Shown piece by piece: positions 8,554-15,343 of a stretch of 40,655 bases of DNA. The stretch is taken from the NCBI GenBank assembly GCA_015060445.1, contig SUYL01000033.1, positions 1 to 40,655 on the forward strand. The letters are read 5' to 3'. Numbering within the stretch: position 1 is the stretch's first letter; each line of letters begins with the position of its first letter. This stretch comes from Bacteroidales bacterium. Its GTDB lineage: Bacteria > Bacteroidota > Bacteroidia > Bacteroidales > UBA932. Both the position numbers and the translations under genes were made by a program. The notes under the pieces were generated by a model. It had not been told where the DNA came from. It saw nothing but the letters and a program-made list of their open reading frames with translations, and did not search any database.

Positions 8554-8595
8554 CACATTCCGGGGCAGTTTTGTTCCCGGAATGTGTTTTTTTTT
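8554..8595 (+). terminator. rho-independent terminator of kbl
   Basis: A perfect 11-bp stem (CACATTCCGGG 8554-8564 with CCCGGAATGTG 8576-8586) with an 11-nt loop is followed by nine T residues (8587-8595). It begins 39 nt after the kbl stop. Part of the hairpin is also the first unit of the repeat cluster that follows. Confidence 0.88.
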
Positions 8596-8683
8596 GCAGT
8601 TGGGGAACATTTCGGGGCAGATATGTTCCCGGAGTGGCAATTTCCTCCTGTTGGGGAACATTTTGGCCGGGATTTGTTCCCGG
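8556..8683. repeat. degenerate ~51-bp tandem repeats with GGGAACA/TGTTCCC half-sites
   Basis: Three related units start near 8556, 8608 and 8659, spaced 51-52 bp. They share the pattern CATT-CGGGGCAG/GGCCGGGA-nnnn-GTTCCCGG. The second and third units are also preceded by GGGGAA, so that each forms an imperfect inverted repeat from GGGGAACAT to GTTCCCGG (8602-8632 and 8653-8683). The first unit is the kbl terminator. All six frames stay largely open through it because of the repeat composition, so it is not treated as coding. Confidence 0.75.
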
Positions 8684-8684
8684 G

Positions 8685-8735
8685 GGGAGCATTCCCGCAG
8701 GGGGAGCATTCCCGCAGAGGGAGCATTCCCGCCGA
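8685..8735. repeat. three 17-bp tandem repeats GGGAGCATTCCCGCAGG
   Basis: Three direct copies, 8685-8701, 8702-8718 and 8719-8735, differ only in the last three bases (AGG, AGA, CGA). Each contains the small inverted repeat GGGA-GCAT-TCCC. The block ends four bases before the stop codon of trmB on the other strand, so it lies in the trmB 3' untranslated region. Confidence 0.85.
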
Positions 8736-8739
8736 GGGA

Positions 8740-9498
8740 TTACCCTTTGTTTGCCGGTACAAATCCGTGGCTGGCAATCTCTTCTTCATACCAGCGGTCT
8801 TCTTCCCATACAGGGGAGATGAGTTGGCCCGGGTTGTTGATCCGGAAGGCCATGTATGTGATAGGCAATCCTTTCTTTATGTAGTGGGCCTCGTAGAAGG
8901 TGCGGATTGAGAGTATTTCATCTGCCCTGCCGCTGCCGTAAATGTCTGTATTTGCCTCAAGCACCTCAAGGTTGTTCTGCTGTGCGCAGGCAAGGGTGTA
9001 TTCATGCAAAAAGCGGCTGTCGGTCTTGAGGTTTATGATGCCATCGGGAAGGAGGAAGTTGCGGTAGCGGTGCAGGAACATAGGTCCTGTGAGCCTCCTG
9101 CGCTCCCTCTTGAGTTGGGGGTCTGCAAATGTTATCCAAATCTGCTCTATCTCATCTTTTGCAAAGAGGGATTCTATGAACTCAATTCTGGTGCGGATGA
9201 ATGCCACGTTTGGCATCTTCTCCTCTACTGCCTGTTTTGCCCCTTTCCACAGACGGGCCCCCTTTATGTCTATTCCAATGAAATTCCTGTTGGGAAACAT
9301 TTTTGCCAAGGCTATGGTGTATTCCCCTTTTCCGCATCCCAGTTCAAGGGTGATGGGGTTGTTGTTCCCGAACACTTTGCTGTGCCATTGTCCTTTCAAT
9401 GAGTAGTCCTTGCCCAACACCTCCTCAGTAGCGGGTTGGTAGAGGCATCCGAAAGTCTCGTTCTCCCTAAATTTCCTAAGTTTGTCTTTTGAACTCAT
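8740..9498 (-). CDS. trmB: tRNA (guanine-N7-)-methyltransferase
   Basis: A 252-residue SAM-dependent enzyme that makes m7G46 in tRNA variable loops. The SAM motif LELGCGKGEYTIALA, the acidic IGIDIKGARLWKGA and the signature FADPQLKRERRRLT are all present, with NLKTDS near the C-terminal third. The length is slightly above the E. coli enzyme. The ATG overlaps the stop of gldH by four bases (ATGA), so it is the final gene of the six-gene minus-strand operon. Its 3' flank is the repeat cluster. Confidence 0.93.
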   Translation of the reverse strand: MSSKDKLRKFRENETFGCLYQPATEEVLGKDYSLKGQWHSKVFGNNNPITLELGCGKGEYTIALAKMFPNRNFIGIDIKGARLWKGAKQAVEEKMPNVAFIRTRIEFIESLFAKDEIEQIWITFADPQLKRERRRLTGPMFLHRYRNFLLPDGIINLKTDSRFLHEYTLACAQQNNLEVLEANTDIYGSGRADEILSIRTFYEAHYIKKGLPITYMAFRINNPGQLISPVWEEDRWYEEEIASHGFVPANKG

Positions 9499-9977
9499 GG
9501 TTTTCTCTGTTTGCAGTATATCCCCATTCCAATGATGTTGCTGTAGTCTTCACTTGTGTCTGCTTTGGCAATTACAACTCTCCATTGGCCCGGTTTGCTG
9601 TTGTATATGTTCTTTCTGTATGGCCACTCTATATATTTTACTCCGTGGTATGTTGTGGATACACCCCCTCCCTGCTTTACATGCAGGGGAAGGATGATGG
9701 AGTCTGAATATCTGGTGCTGTCGGGAGCAATGAAGGTGAGATTTAATGGATATCCCTTTTTCTCTCCAATGCTCCTCTTTATTGCCATTTCACCGGCAAG
9801 GTAAATTTCACAGGCACCAGTGGTGTCAACAATGTCAAAATTGAGGGTTAGTTCCGTGTTGTCTTTCCACCCCTCCAGACGGTTGAGGTTTATGTATGAG
9901 AAGTCATTTACAGGTTGTGTGCAACCTGTGGCTCCCGCAAGGAGAGCAACAAGTGCAATAATTCCCTTAAGCCTCAT
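9495..9977 (-). CDS. gldH: gliding motility lipoprotein GldH
   Basis: A 160-residue lipoprotein with signal peptide and lipobox ending LLAGATGC (Cys19). The rest matches GldH: SYINLNRLEGWKDNTELTLNFDI near the start, and a late EWPYRKNIYNSKPGQWRVVI segment. GldH belongs to the Bacteroidetes gliding/type IX secretion gene set, but it is kept in many non-motile gut Bacteroidetes, so motility is not implied. An in-frame start 258 nt further upstream exists, but it would lie inside ricT and read repetitive basic residues. The ATG at 9977 places the signal peptide correctly. It overlaps the ricT end by 11 nt and trmB by 4 nt. Confidence 0.87.
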   Translation of the reverse strand: MRLKGIIALVALLAGATGCTQPVNDFSYINLNRLEGWKDNTELTLNFDIVDTTGACEIYLAGEMAIKRSIGEKKGYPLNLTFIAPDSTRYSDSIILPLHVKQGGGVSTTYHGVKYIEWPYRKNIYNSKPGQWRVVIAKADTSEDYSNIIGMGIYCKQRKP

Positions 9978-11280
9978 TTCCGTTGTTCTGTGGCTTTCCT
10001 TTCTTCTCCCTGTTTTCTCTTGGGCCACGGTTTCTGCGGTTGCGGTCGTTACGCTCCCGCTCGCGGTGTTCCCTGTGCTCTTTGTGTCCCTCTTTCTCCA
10101 CATTCTCCTGCCTGTCCACATTTTCAGCCTTTTCCGCTTTCTCTTTGCGGTGCTGTGGTTTCTCCTGGTTGCGTTGCCTTCTCTTCTTCCTGTTGTCGTT
10201 GTCAAAGCGTGAAATGCTCTCCTCTCCGGCTGCACTCATAAACTCGGAACTCTTGTCGGCGAGGTTGTTCTGCATCTGTGAAGGTGCCTTTACCCCTTTT
10301 TTGTTCAGGGCAATAATCTCCTTAACCTCCTTGTTGCCCAGGGCAATCATGTTGGCCATGCTCTTTGGATCGTACGAGAACCACATCATCCCTTTGAGGA
10401 TGTCGGTCTTCATGAGGAATGCCTCACCATCCTCAAACTGGAGCGGCTCGGTAACTTTAGGCATTTTTGCCTGGGCATCTACATATACAGATGCCTCATA
10501 GTTGATGCAGCATTTGAGTTTGCCGCACTGGCCTGCCAGTTTCTGAGGGTTGAGCGAAAGGTCTTGGCAACGGGCTGCCTGTGTGGTTATGGACTGGAAG
10601 TTGTTCATGTATCTTGAGCAGCACAGTGCCTGTCCGCACACTCCAAGGCCACCAATGAGGCCGGCCTCCTGTCTTGCACCAATCTGCTTCATTTCAATCC
10701 TTATGCGGAACTCTTCTGCAAAGTCCTTTATAAGTTGCCTGAAGTCAACCCTTTCATCTGCAATATAGTAGAAAATGGCTTTGGTGCCGTCTCCCTGAAA
10801 CTCCACATCACCAATCTTCATGTTCAACTGCAGGGCTGCCGCCATTTGTCGGGAGCGGATCATTGTCTTGTGCTCACGGGCTATGGCATCCTGCCATTTT
10901 ATTATGTCGGCAGGGCGTGCCTTGCGGTAGATTTTCCTGAATTCGTATGTTGTAGGGTCTATGCGGTCGCGTTTGAGTTGGTTTGCAATTATAGGGCCTG
11001 CGAGGGTTATTATTCCCACATCATATCCGTTCTGTGCCTCAACCACAACAATATCCCCAATCTTCAGGTTCTGTTCACAGGCATTGCGGAAAATAAGTTT
11101 TCTGGTATTCTTGAACCTCACCTCAAACAGATCCTTCAGATCCTCCTGGGTAATCCCTTCAAGCCAGTTGAAAACGCCAAGTTTGCAGCAACTCCTCTTG
11201 TATGTGCAATTTATTTCACCTTGCCCATTGATCTCCTTTTCACAACCTCTCTGGCAATCATATTCTTTATTTGTTCCCAT
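9967..11280 (-). CDS. ricT: PSP1/RicT (YaaT) family protein with a charged C-terminal tail
   Basis: A 437-residue protein. Residues about 25-340 carry the PSP1/RicT core, including KIGDIVVVEAQNGYDVGIITLAGP, the GGLGVCGQALCCSRYMNNF cysteine cluster and CGKLKCCINYE. In Bacillus the homologue RicT joins RicA and RicF in an Fe-S complex that affects RNase Y and development; here it is likely a nucleic-acid-linked regulator, by analogy only. N-terminal cysteines (CQRGC, CTYKRSCCK) add to the possible cluster ligands. From about residue 355 the tail is low-complexity and strongly charged (repeats of K, R, E, N, H), probably disordered and perhaps RNA-binding. It begins 2 nt after holB. Confidence 0.88.
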   Translation of the reverse strand: MGTNKEYDCQRGCEKEINGQGEINCTYKRSCCKLGVFNWLEGITQEDLKDLFEVRFKNTRKLIFRNACEQNLKIGDIVVVEAQNGYDVGIITLAGPIIANQLKRDRIDPTTYEFRKIYRKARPADIIKWQDAIAREHKTMIRSRQMAAALQLNMKIGDVEFQGDGTKAIFYYIADERVDFRQLIKDFAEEFRIRIEMKQIGARQEAGLIGGLGVCGQALCCSRYMNNFQSITTQAARCQDLSLNPQKLAGQCGKLKCCINYEASVYVDAQAKMPKVTEPLQFEDGEAFLMKTDILKGMMWFSYDPKSMANMIALGNKEVKEIIALNKKGVKAPSQMQNNLADKSSEFMSAAGEESISRFDNDNRKKRRQRNQEKPQHRKEKAEKAENVDRQENVEKEGHKEHREHRERERNDRNRRNRGPRENREKKGKPQNNGNEA

Positions 11281-11282
11281 AG

Positions 11283-12371
11283 TTATATGTTATAGTAAAT
11301 GCGATTGCATAAATCGCAGAAAATGAATTTGGGATTCACATTGCTCCCTATGCACTCCAGTGCATTGTTGAGATATGTGTATCCTTTCCGGTAAAAATCC
11401 TTTTTTATTCTTCCCGACAAATCTTCAAGCAGTTTCCGCTCTTTTGCAGATGCATACGAGAGTTCTTCCATCCCGAGACTTATCATGTAGAGTTTCCTTA
11501 AAATTTCCCCACCTTCAATGCATATCCCTTTCTGCTTCTCCTTGCCGTATGAGGCAATCTGCTCCCAAATGTCAATGAGGGCGCACAGATCCCTTTTCAG
11601 CGCATTCTCCAGTATGGAGACAAACACATTGTAGTTGTCGCTCTGTTCCTCTTCACGGGCAATCAGTTCCATTGCCTTTCCCATGCTTCCCCCGGAGCAC
11701 TTTGCCCAGAAGGATGCCTCTTGTTGCGGCAGGTTGAACCTTCCGGCAATCTCCGCTTCAAGAACAGGTGCTTCAATAGGAGGAACCTCAATAATCCTGC
11801 ATCTGGAAAGGATTGTGGGGATAATCTTTTCCGGATTGTGCGAAATTAAAAAATAATATGAGCCGCTGAGCGGTTCCTCAAGGTTTTTCAGCAGTTTGTT
11901 GGCGCAATCGGGTGTCATCCTTTCGGGAAACATTATGAGCATCACCTTTGCTCCACCCTCGTACGAACTCAAACTCATTACCCTCATTATGGAGTTTGCT
12001 TCAGCAACGCTTATGGTTCCGAATTTGTTCTCCATTCCAAATGCCCTGTACATCTGCTCCTCTCCAAAATATGGATTGGAGGCAACCAGTTCTCTCCATA
12101 GCGGGTAAAACTGTCCAACTTCCCCTCTCTTGTCCCCCCCTGTAAGGGTTGAGGTGTTTATGGGGAAGGTGAAATGGATGTCGGGATGGACAAGTTTCTT
12201 TACTTTAGGGTCGTTCCCGAACATGTGGGCAAGGGTTGCCATGGCAAGCGGCAGTGCCCCGTACCCTGCCTTTTCTGTAAACAGCAAAGCATGGGGCACC
12301 CTTCCGGAGTCCACCATGTTGCGCAAATTTGCAACAATTTCACTATGTCCCAAAATATCAGAATAAGGCAT
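11283..12371 (-). CDS. holB: DNA polymerase III delta' subunit-like protein
   Basis: A 362-residue AAA+ clamp-loader subunit. The N-terminus (GHSEIVANLRNMVDSGRVPHALLFTEKAGYGALPLA) aligns with delta' and DnaX, but the Walker A position reads AGYGALPL, without the lysine. This fits delta', which need not bind ATP. The SRC motif (TILSRCRIIEVPP), where the arginine contributes to a neighbour's ATP site, is intact, and the NKLLKNLEEP segment is typical. Its usual partner is the sliding-clamp loader complex at the replisome. The gene is 19 nt downstream of the U32 peptidase and 2 nt upstream of ricT. Confidence 0.85.
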   Translation of the reverse strand: MPYSDILGHSEIVANLRNMVDSGRVPHALLFTEKAGYGALPLAMATLAHMFGNDPKVKKLVHPDIHFTFPINTSTLTGGDKRGEVGQFYPLWRELVASNPYFGEEQMYRAFGMENKFGTISVAEANSIMRVMSLSSYEGGAKVMLIMFPERMTPDCANKLLKNLEEPLSGSYYFLISHNPEKIIPTILSRCRIIEVPPIEAPVLEAEIAGRFNLPQQEASFWAKCSGGSMGKAMELIAREEEQSDNYNVFVSILENALKRDLCALIDIWEQIASYGKEKQKGICIEGGEILRKLYMISLGMEELSYASAKERKLLEDLSGRIKKDFYRKGYTYLNNALECIGSNVNPKFIFCDLCNRIYYNI

Positions 12372-12390
12372 TGTGTAAAGTTACATTTTT

Positions 12391-14310
12391 TTATCCAATA
12401 ATCAACATTTCACAGTTTGCACAATCAAATCCAAGACGGAATTTGTTCTTTCCGTTGAGGAGGAAGAGCGGTTCCTTGAAGGTCACTTTGTCCAGGTTGT
12501 TCCTGTAGCCCTTGTCCGCAGACCATTTTGCAGCATAATTCGGACACAGTCCCAATTCATATTTTATGCAGTATTTGGTACGCATAAGTTCTGCACCGGG
12601 CTGTTGCTGAATTTCATATGCAGGAGCCACTTCTATGGCACCAAGTTTTGAGTACAGCCCCCTTGATACGGAGTTTGAGCAATTGGCCAGGTAGTCAAGT
12701 TCCTCCTTTACAGGGAGCGGAGATTTATTCTTTCTGTTGGCTATGAAATCCTGTGCCGCCCTCTCCCTGTTGTGTGATACAGTCTCCTTTATCTTTTGTA
12801 GCAGCAGTTGTGCAATTTCCCTCCTTATACCGTTCAATGTTGATGCGGGGAAGAAAGGTATCTCTTCCAGTTCAACCTGCTGCACACAGAAATTGAAGAT
12901 GTCTGTACTTTTGCCCAACTGCTTCCTGATATTCTCAGCGGCAAGTGCAGGATTCTGGGCAATATCTCCACGCTCCCCTACAATATGGGTCACTTCAATT
13001 CCCTCCTGAGTGCAGGCCTTTACAGCCAGACCTTCCGGGGAGGATGAGATGTACAGGTCTACATAAATGCATCTGCGTGGAGGATTTTTCTCAAGTTCCT
13101 TTTCAAACAGGATATTGTAGTTGCGGTACAGTCTGGAAGAAACGGGAACATCCAGTTTCTCGGTTGTGGCCACCATGTTGCCGTTGCAGGTATTTGCCCT
13201 GGCTCCAAGAATCTCCCCTTTTGGAGTTACAAAGCAGAGCCCGTCTCCGTTGTTTATTGTGGCGCCGGATGCAGACTTGTATGTAAAGTGGAGTTGGCCG
13301 TATCTGTTGGTGCCGCAACTGCTCACGGTCCCTATGAACTCTCCAAGGTACTTTGCTCCGTTGCTGCTGTTCCATTTCCCGCGCTTCCCCTCTATGAACA
13401 GGGTAGTGTAATCCCTGTTGAATGTTGCCGCCGGATCTGGGGTGAATCCTCCTGTGCAGCGGCCGTATGATGCCCTGCAATATTTTGGATTGCTCTCCAG
13501 AAACTCATCAATCTTGCGGCGGTACAGCAGTACGGTATTCTTAATGTATGACTCGTTTTTAAGGCGTCCCTCAATTTTGAAGGAGGTCACACCTGCCTCT
13601 ACAAGTTCAGGAATGTGTCCGCTCAAATTGAAATCCTTAAGGGAGAGTATTGGTGCATCCTTAGCCACCGGTGTCCCGTTGGAGTACCTCACCTCTTTGC
13701 CTGTACTGTCAATAAGGGTGTAGTTGTTCCTGCATGCCTGTGCGCAGCACCCTCTGTTGGCACTTCTCCCCGTTATCTTCTGGCTCATGTAGCACTGGCC
13801 GCTGTAACTCACGCACAAAGCCCCATGGATAAATGTCTCTATTGGAACATTTACCGCATCCTTTATTTGGGCAATCTGCTGCAGGCTCAACTCCCTTGCC
13901 AGGATAAGTCTGCTGAATCCCAGCGACTCCAGGAACCGTGCCTGCTGAACGGTTCTTATGTTTGTCTGGGTTGAGGCATAGAGCTCAATAGGGGGGAGGT
14001 CCATCTCAAGAATGGAAAGATCTTGTACAATAATGGCATCACAGCCAATCCTGTGTGCCTCAATAATGGTCTCACGGGCCTGTTGGAGTTCATCCTCATA
14101 CAGGATTGTATTCACCACCATGAATACTTTAGCCCCAAATTTATGGGCATAGTCCACCAGCTCTGCAATGTCAGAGATACTGTTGCCGGCGGCCTCACGT
14201 GCTCCAAATTTAGGGCCTGCAATATATACAGCATCGGCACCACAGTCTATTGCTGCAATGCCGATACTTTTATTTTTTGCCGGAGCAAGCAGCTCCAGTT
14301 CTATTTGCAT
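12391..14310 (-). CDS. U32 family peptidase, RlhA (YdcP)-like
   Basis: A 639-residue U32 protein. The family signature lies at about residues 158-193 (ETFIHGALC, then SGQC, SANRGCCAQAC), giving Cys166, Cys173, Cys188/189 and Cys193 as likely Fe-S ligands. A TIM-barrel-like N-terminal half precedes it. The length is close to E. coli RlhA/YdcP, which is needed for 5-hydroxycytidine at 23S rRNA 2501, and is longer than the tRNA-acting TrhP. The assignment to RlhA rests on length and order, so other U32 roles remain possible. The first codon overlaps the end of the TPR gene by 10 nt, within the long minus-strand operon. Confidence 0.85.
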   Translation of the reverse strand: MQIELELLAPAKNKSIGIAAIDCGADAVYIAGPKFGAREAAGNSISDIAELVDYAHKFGAKVFMVVNTILYEDELQQARETIIEAHRIGCDAIIVQDLSILEMDLPPIELYASTQTNIRTVQQARFLESLGFSRLILARELSLQQIAQIKDAVNVPIETFIHGALCVSYSGQCYMSQKITGRSANRGCCAQACRNNYTLIDSTGKEVRYSNGTPVAKDAPILSLKDFNLSGHIPELVEAGVTSFKIEGRLKNESYIKNTVLLYRRKIDEFLESNPKYCRASYGRCTGGFTPDPAATFNRDYTTLFIEGKRGKWNSSNGAKYLGEFIGTVSSCGTNRYGQLHFTYKSASGATINNGDGLCFVTPKGEILGARANTCNGNMVATTEKLDVPVSSRLYRNYNILFEKELEKNPPRRCIYVDLYISSSPEGLAVKACTQEGIEVTHIVGERGDIAQNPALAAENIRKQLGKSTDIFNFCVQQVELEEIPFFPASTLNGIRREIAQLLLQKIKETVSHNRERAAQDFIANRKNKSPLPVKEELDYLANCSNSVSRGLYSKLGAIEVAPAYEIQQQPGAELMRTKYCIKYELGLCPNYAAKWSADKGYRNNLDKVTFKEPLFLLNGKNKFRLGFDCANCEMLIIG

Positions 14311-15218
14311 AGTGTGCCAACTTTGCTGGTTGCGTATGCTCCAAAGTTCTTGTCAGATGCAATTGCCTTGTAGTTCTCGCAAGCTTTGGCGTTGTTGCCT
14401 TTAGCCTCATATGCTCTTGCAAGGTAATATCTGGCATTTACAGAAGTGTCACCCTCAAGAAGTGAGATGCACTGGTCATATTTCTTAAGGTTGAATGCAG
14501 CCATACCGCCGTAGATGTTTACCTTGGTGTTTCCGTACTCAGCAGCCTTAAGTGCATTCTCAAGGGTTGCAGCATTATTTTTAGCCTTGTATGCAGCAGC
14601 AGTAGCCTTAACATACATGTTGCCCAACTGTTTGTCTGCAGCAGCCTTCTGCCCGAACTCACCTGCTTTGGTGAAAGCGGCAACAGCACCCTCAGTATCA
14701 CCTGTGTTGGCTTTGCACATTCCAAGTCTCAACCATGCAACGCCGTTCTCGCCGTTAAGGTTAATGGCTTTCTGGTACTCGGCAGCAGCCTCAGCAAATT
14801 TCTTCTCGTTCAAAAGGGCATTACCATCTGCAATGTAGATCTGAGGAACAAGGTCCTTTGCATCTGCAGCAACCTCAGGCTGGCCATACTCAGTTGCAAG
14901 TTTCTGTGCCTGTGCCAAAAGTTCAATAGCCTTGTCCATATCTTTTGCATTTGCAGCCTCTTTACCCATCTGAAGATATAGTTTAGGTATAATGTTCTTG
15001 CAGTCTGTAGCAAGTGTAGCACCCTCCTCACCAAGAGCGTCTGCCATAGAAAGAGCCTTCTGGAAATTCTCCAGTGCTGCAGCGTGGTTACCCTCGTTCA
15101 AAGCGGTTGCAGCAGTATTGTACAATTCTGTTGCCTGTGTCAGATCCTGTGCATTCACTGCAACGCTTACAGAAAGTGCAATTGCAGTAACAGCAAAAAG
15201 TTTAGCAATTTTTTTCAT
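14301..15218 (-). CDS. secreted tetratricopeptide repeat protein
   Basis: A 305-residue protein with a signal peptide (MKKIAKLFAVTAIALSVSVAVNA) and alanine-rich TPR helices over nearly the whole mature part. Recognisable repeats include ALNEGNHAAALENFQKAL, FAEAAAEYQKAINLNGENGVAWLRLG, GDTEGAVAAFTKAGEFG and YYLARAYEAKGNNAKACENYK. The absence of a lipobox and of further membrane helices suggests a periplasmic scaffold. It is the first gene of the six-gene operon ending in trmB, and it has the best-matching promoter on that strand, about 45 nt before the ATG. Confidence 0.88.
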   Translation of the reverse strand: MKKIAKLFAVTAIALSVSVAVNAQDLTQATELYNTAATALNEGNHAAALENFQKALSMADALGEEGATLATDCKNIIPKLYLQMGKEAANAKDMDKAIELLAQAQKLATEYGQPEVAADAKDLVPQIYIADGNALLNEKKFAEAAAEYQKAINLNGENGVAWLRLGMCKANTGDTEGAVAAFTKAGEFGQKAAADKQLGNMYVKATAAAYKAKNNAATLENALKAAEYGNTKVNIYGGMAAFNLKKYDQCISLLEGDTSVNARYYLARAYEAKGNNAKACENYKAIASDKNFGAYATSKVGTLCK

Positions 15219-15261
15219 TTCAGTTTATGTTTTTATTGTTAATATTGTCCGGTTAGTCTCG

Positions 15262-15292
15262 CAAAAATAAAAAAAATACACCTACAAACAAA
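15262..15292 (-). promoter_or_regulatory. promoter of the TPR-to-trmB operon
   Basis: On the minus strand, TTTG (15292-15289) is separated by 19 nt from TATTTTTG (15269-15262), an exact Bacteroidetes consensus pair at the standard spacing. The predicted start of transcription is near 15255, about 37 nt before the ATG at 15218. Confidence 0.7.
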
Positions 15293-15310
15293 AAAGAGAT
15301 TGAAAGTTTG

Positions 15311-15318
15311 TATTTTTG
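15311..15318 (+). promoter_or_regulatory. -7 box TATTTTTG upstream of the M16 gene
   Basis: It matches TAnnTTTG 25 nt before the ATG at 15344. No TTTG lies at the right -33 distance, so the promoter is only half matched. Confidence 0.4.
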
Positions 15319-15343
15319 CATTTTAGCCATCAGTTAAACAGCA

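Noticed and set aside
8602-8735. Possible CRISPR array
   Set aside because: The spacing is too regular and the units too degenerate, there are no unique spacers of constant length, and no cas gene is near.
8571-8910. Overlapping open frames on both strands through the repeat cluster, some with repeated peptide motifs
   Set aside because: The repeats have a composition that leaves all frames open. The frames have no family resemblance and run into trmB.
9978-10235. Upstream extension of gldH to 10235
   Set aside because: It would lie wholly inside ricT, reads a basic repetitive peptide, and would bury the signal peptide.
10735-11295. A 186-codon frame antisense to ricT
   Set aside because: It is a shadow of a clear RicT reading frame, with no signal or domain.
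11283-12371. Loss of the Walker A lysine in delta' as a sign of a dead gene
   Set aside because: Delta' subunits do not need ATP binding, and the SRC motif is kept, so this is normal for the family.
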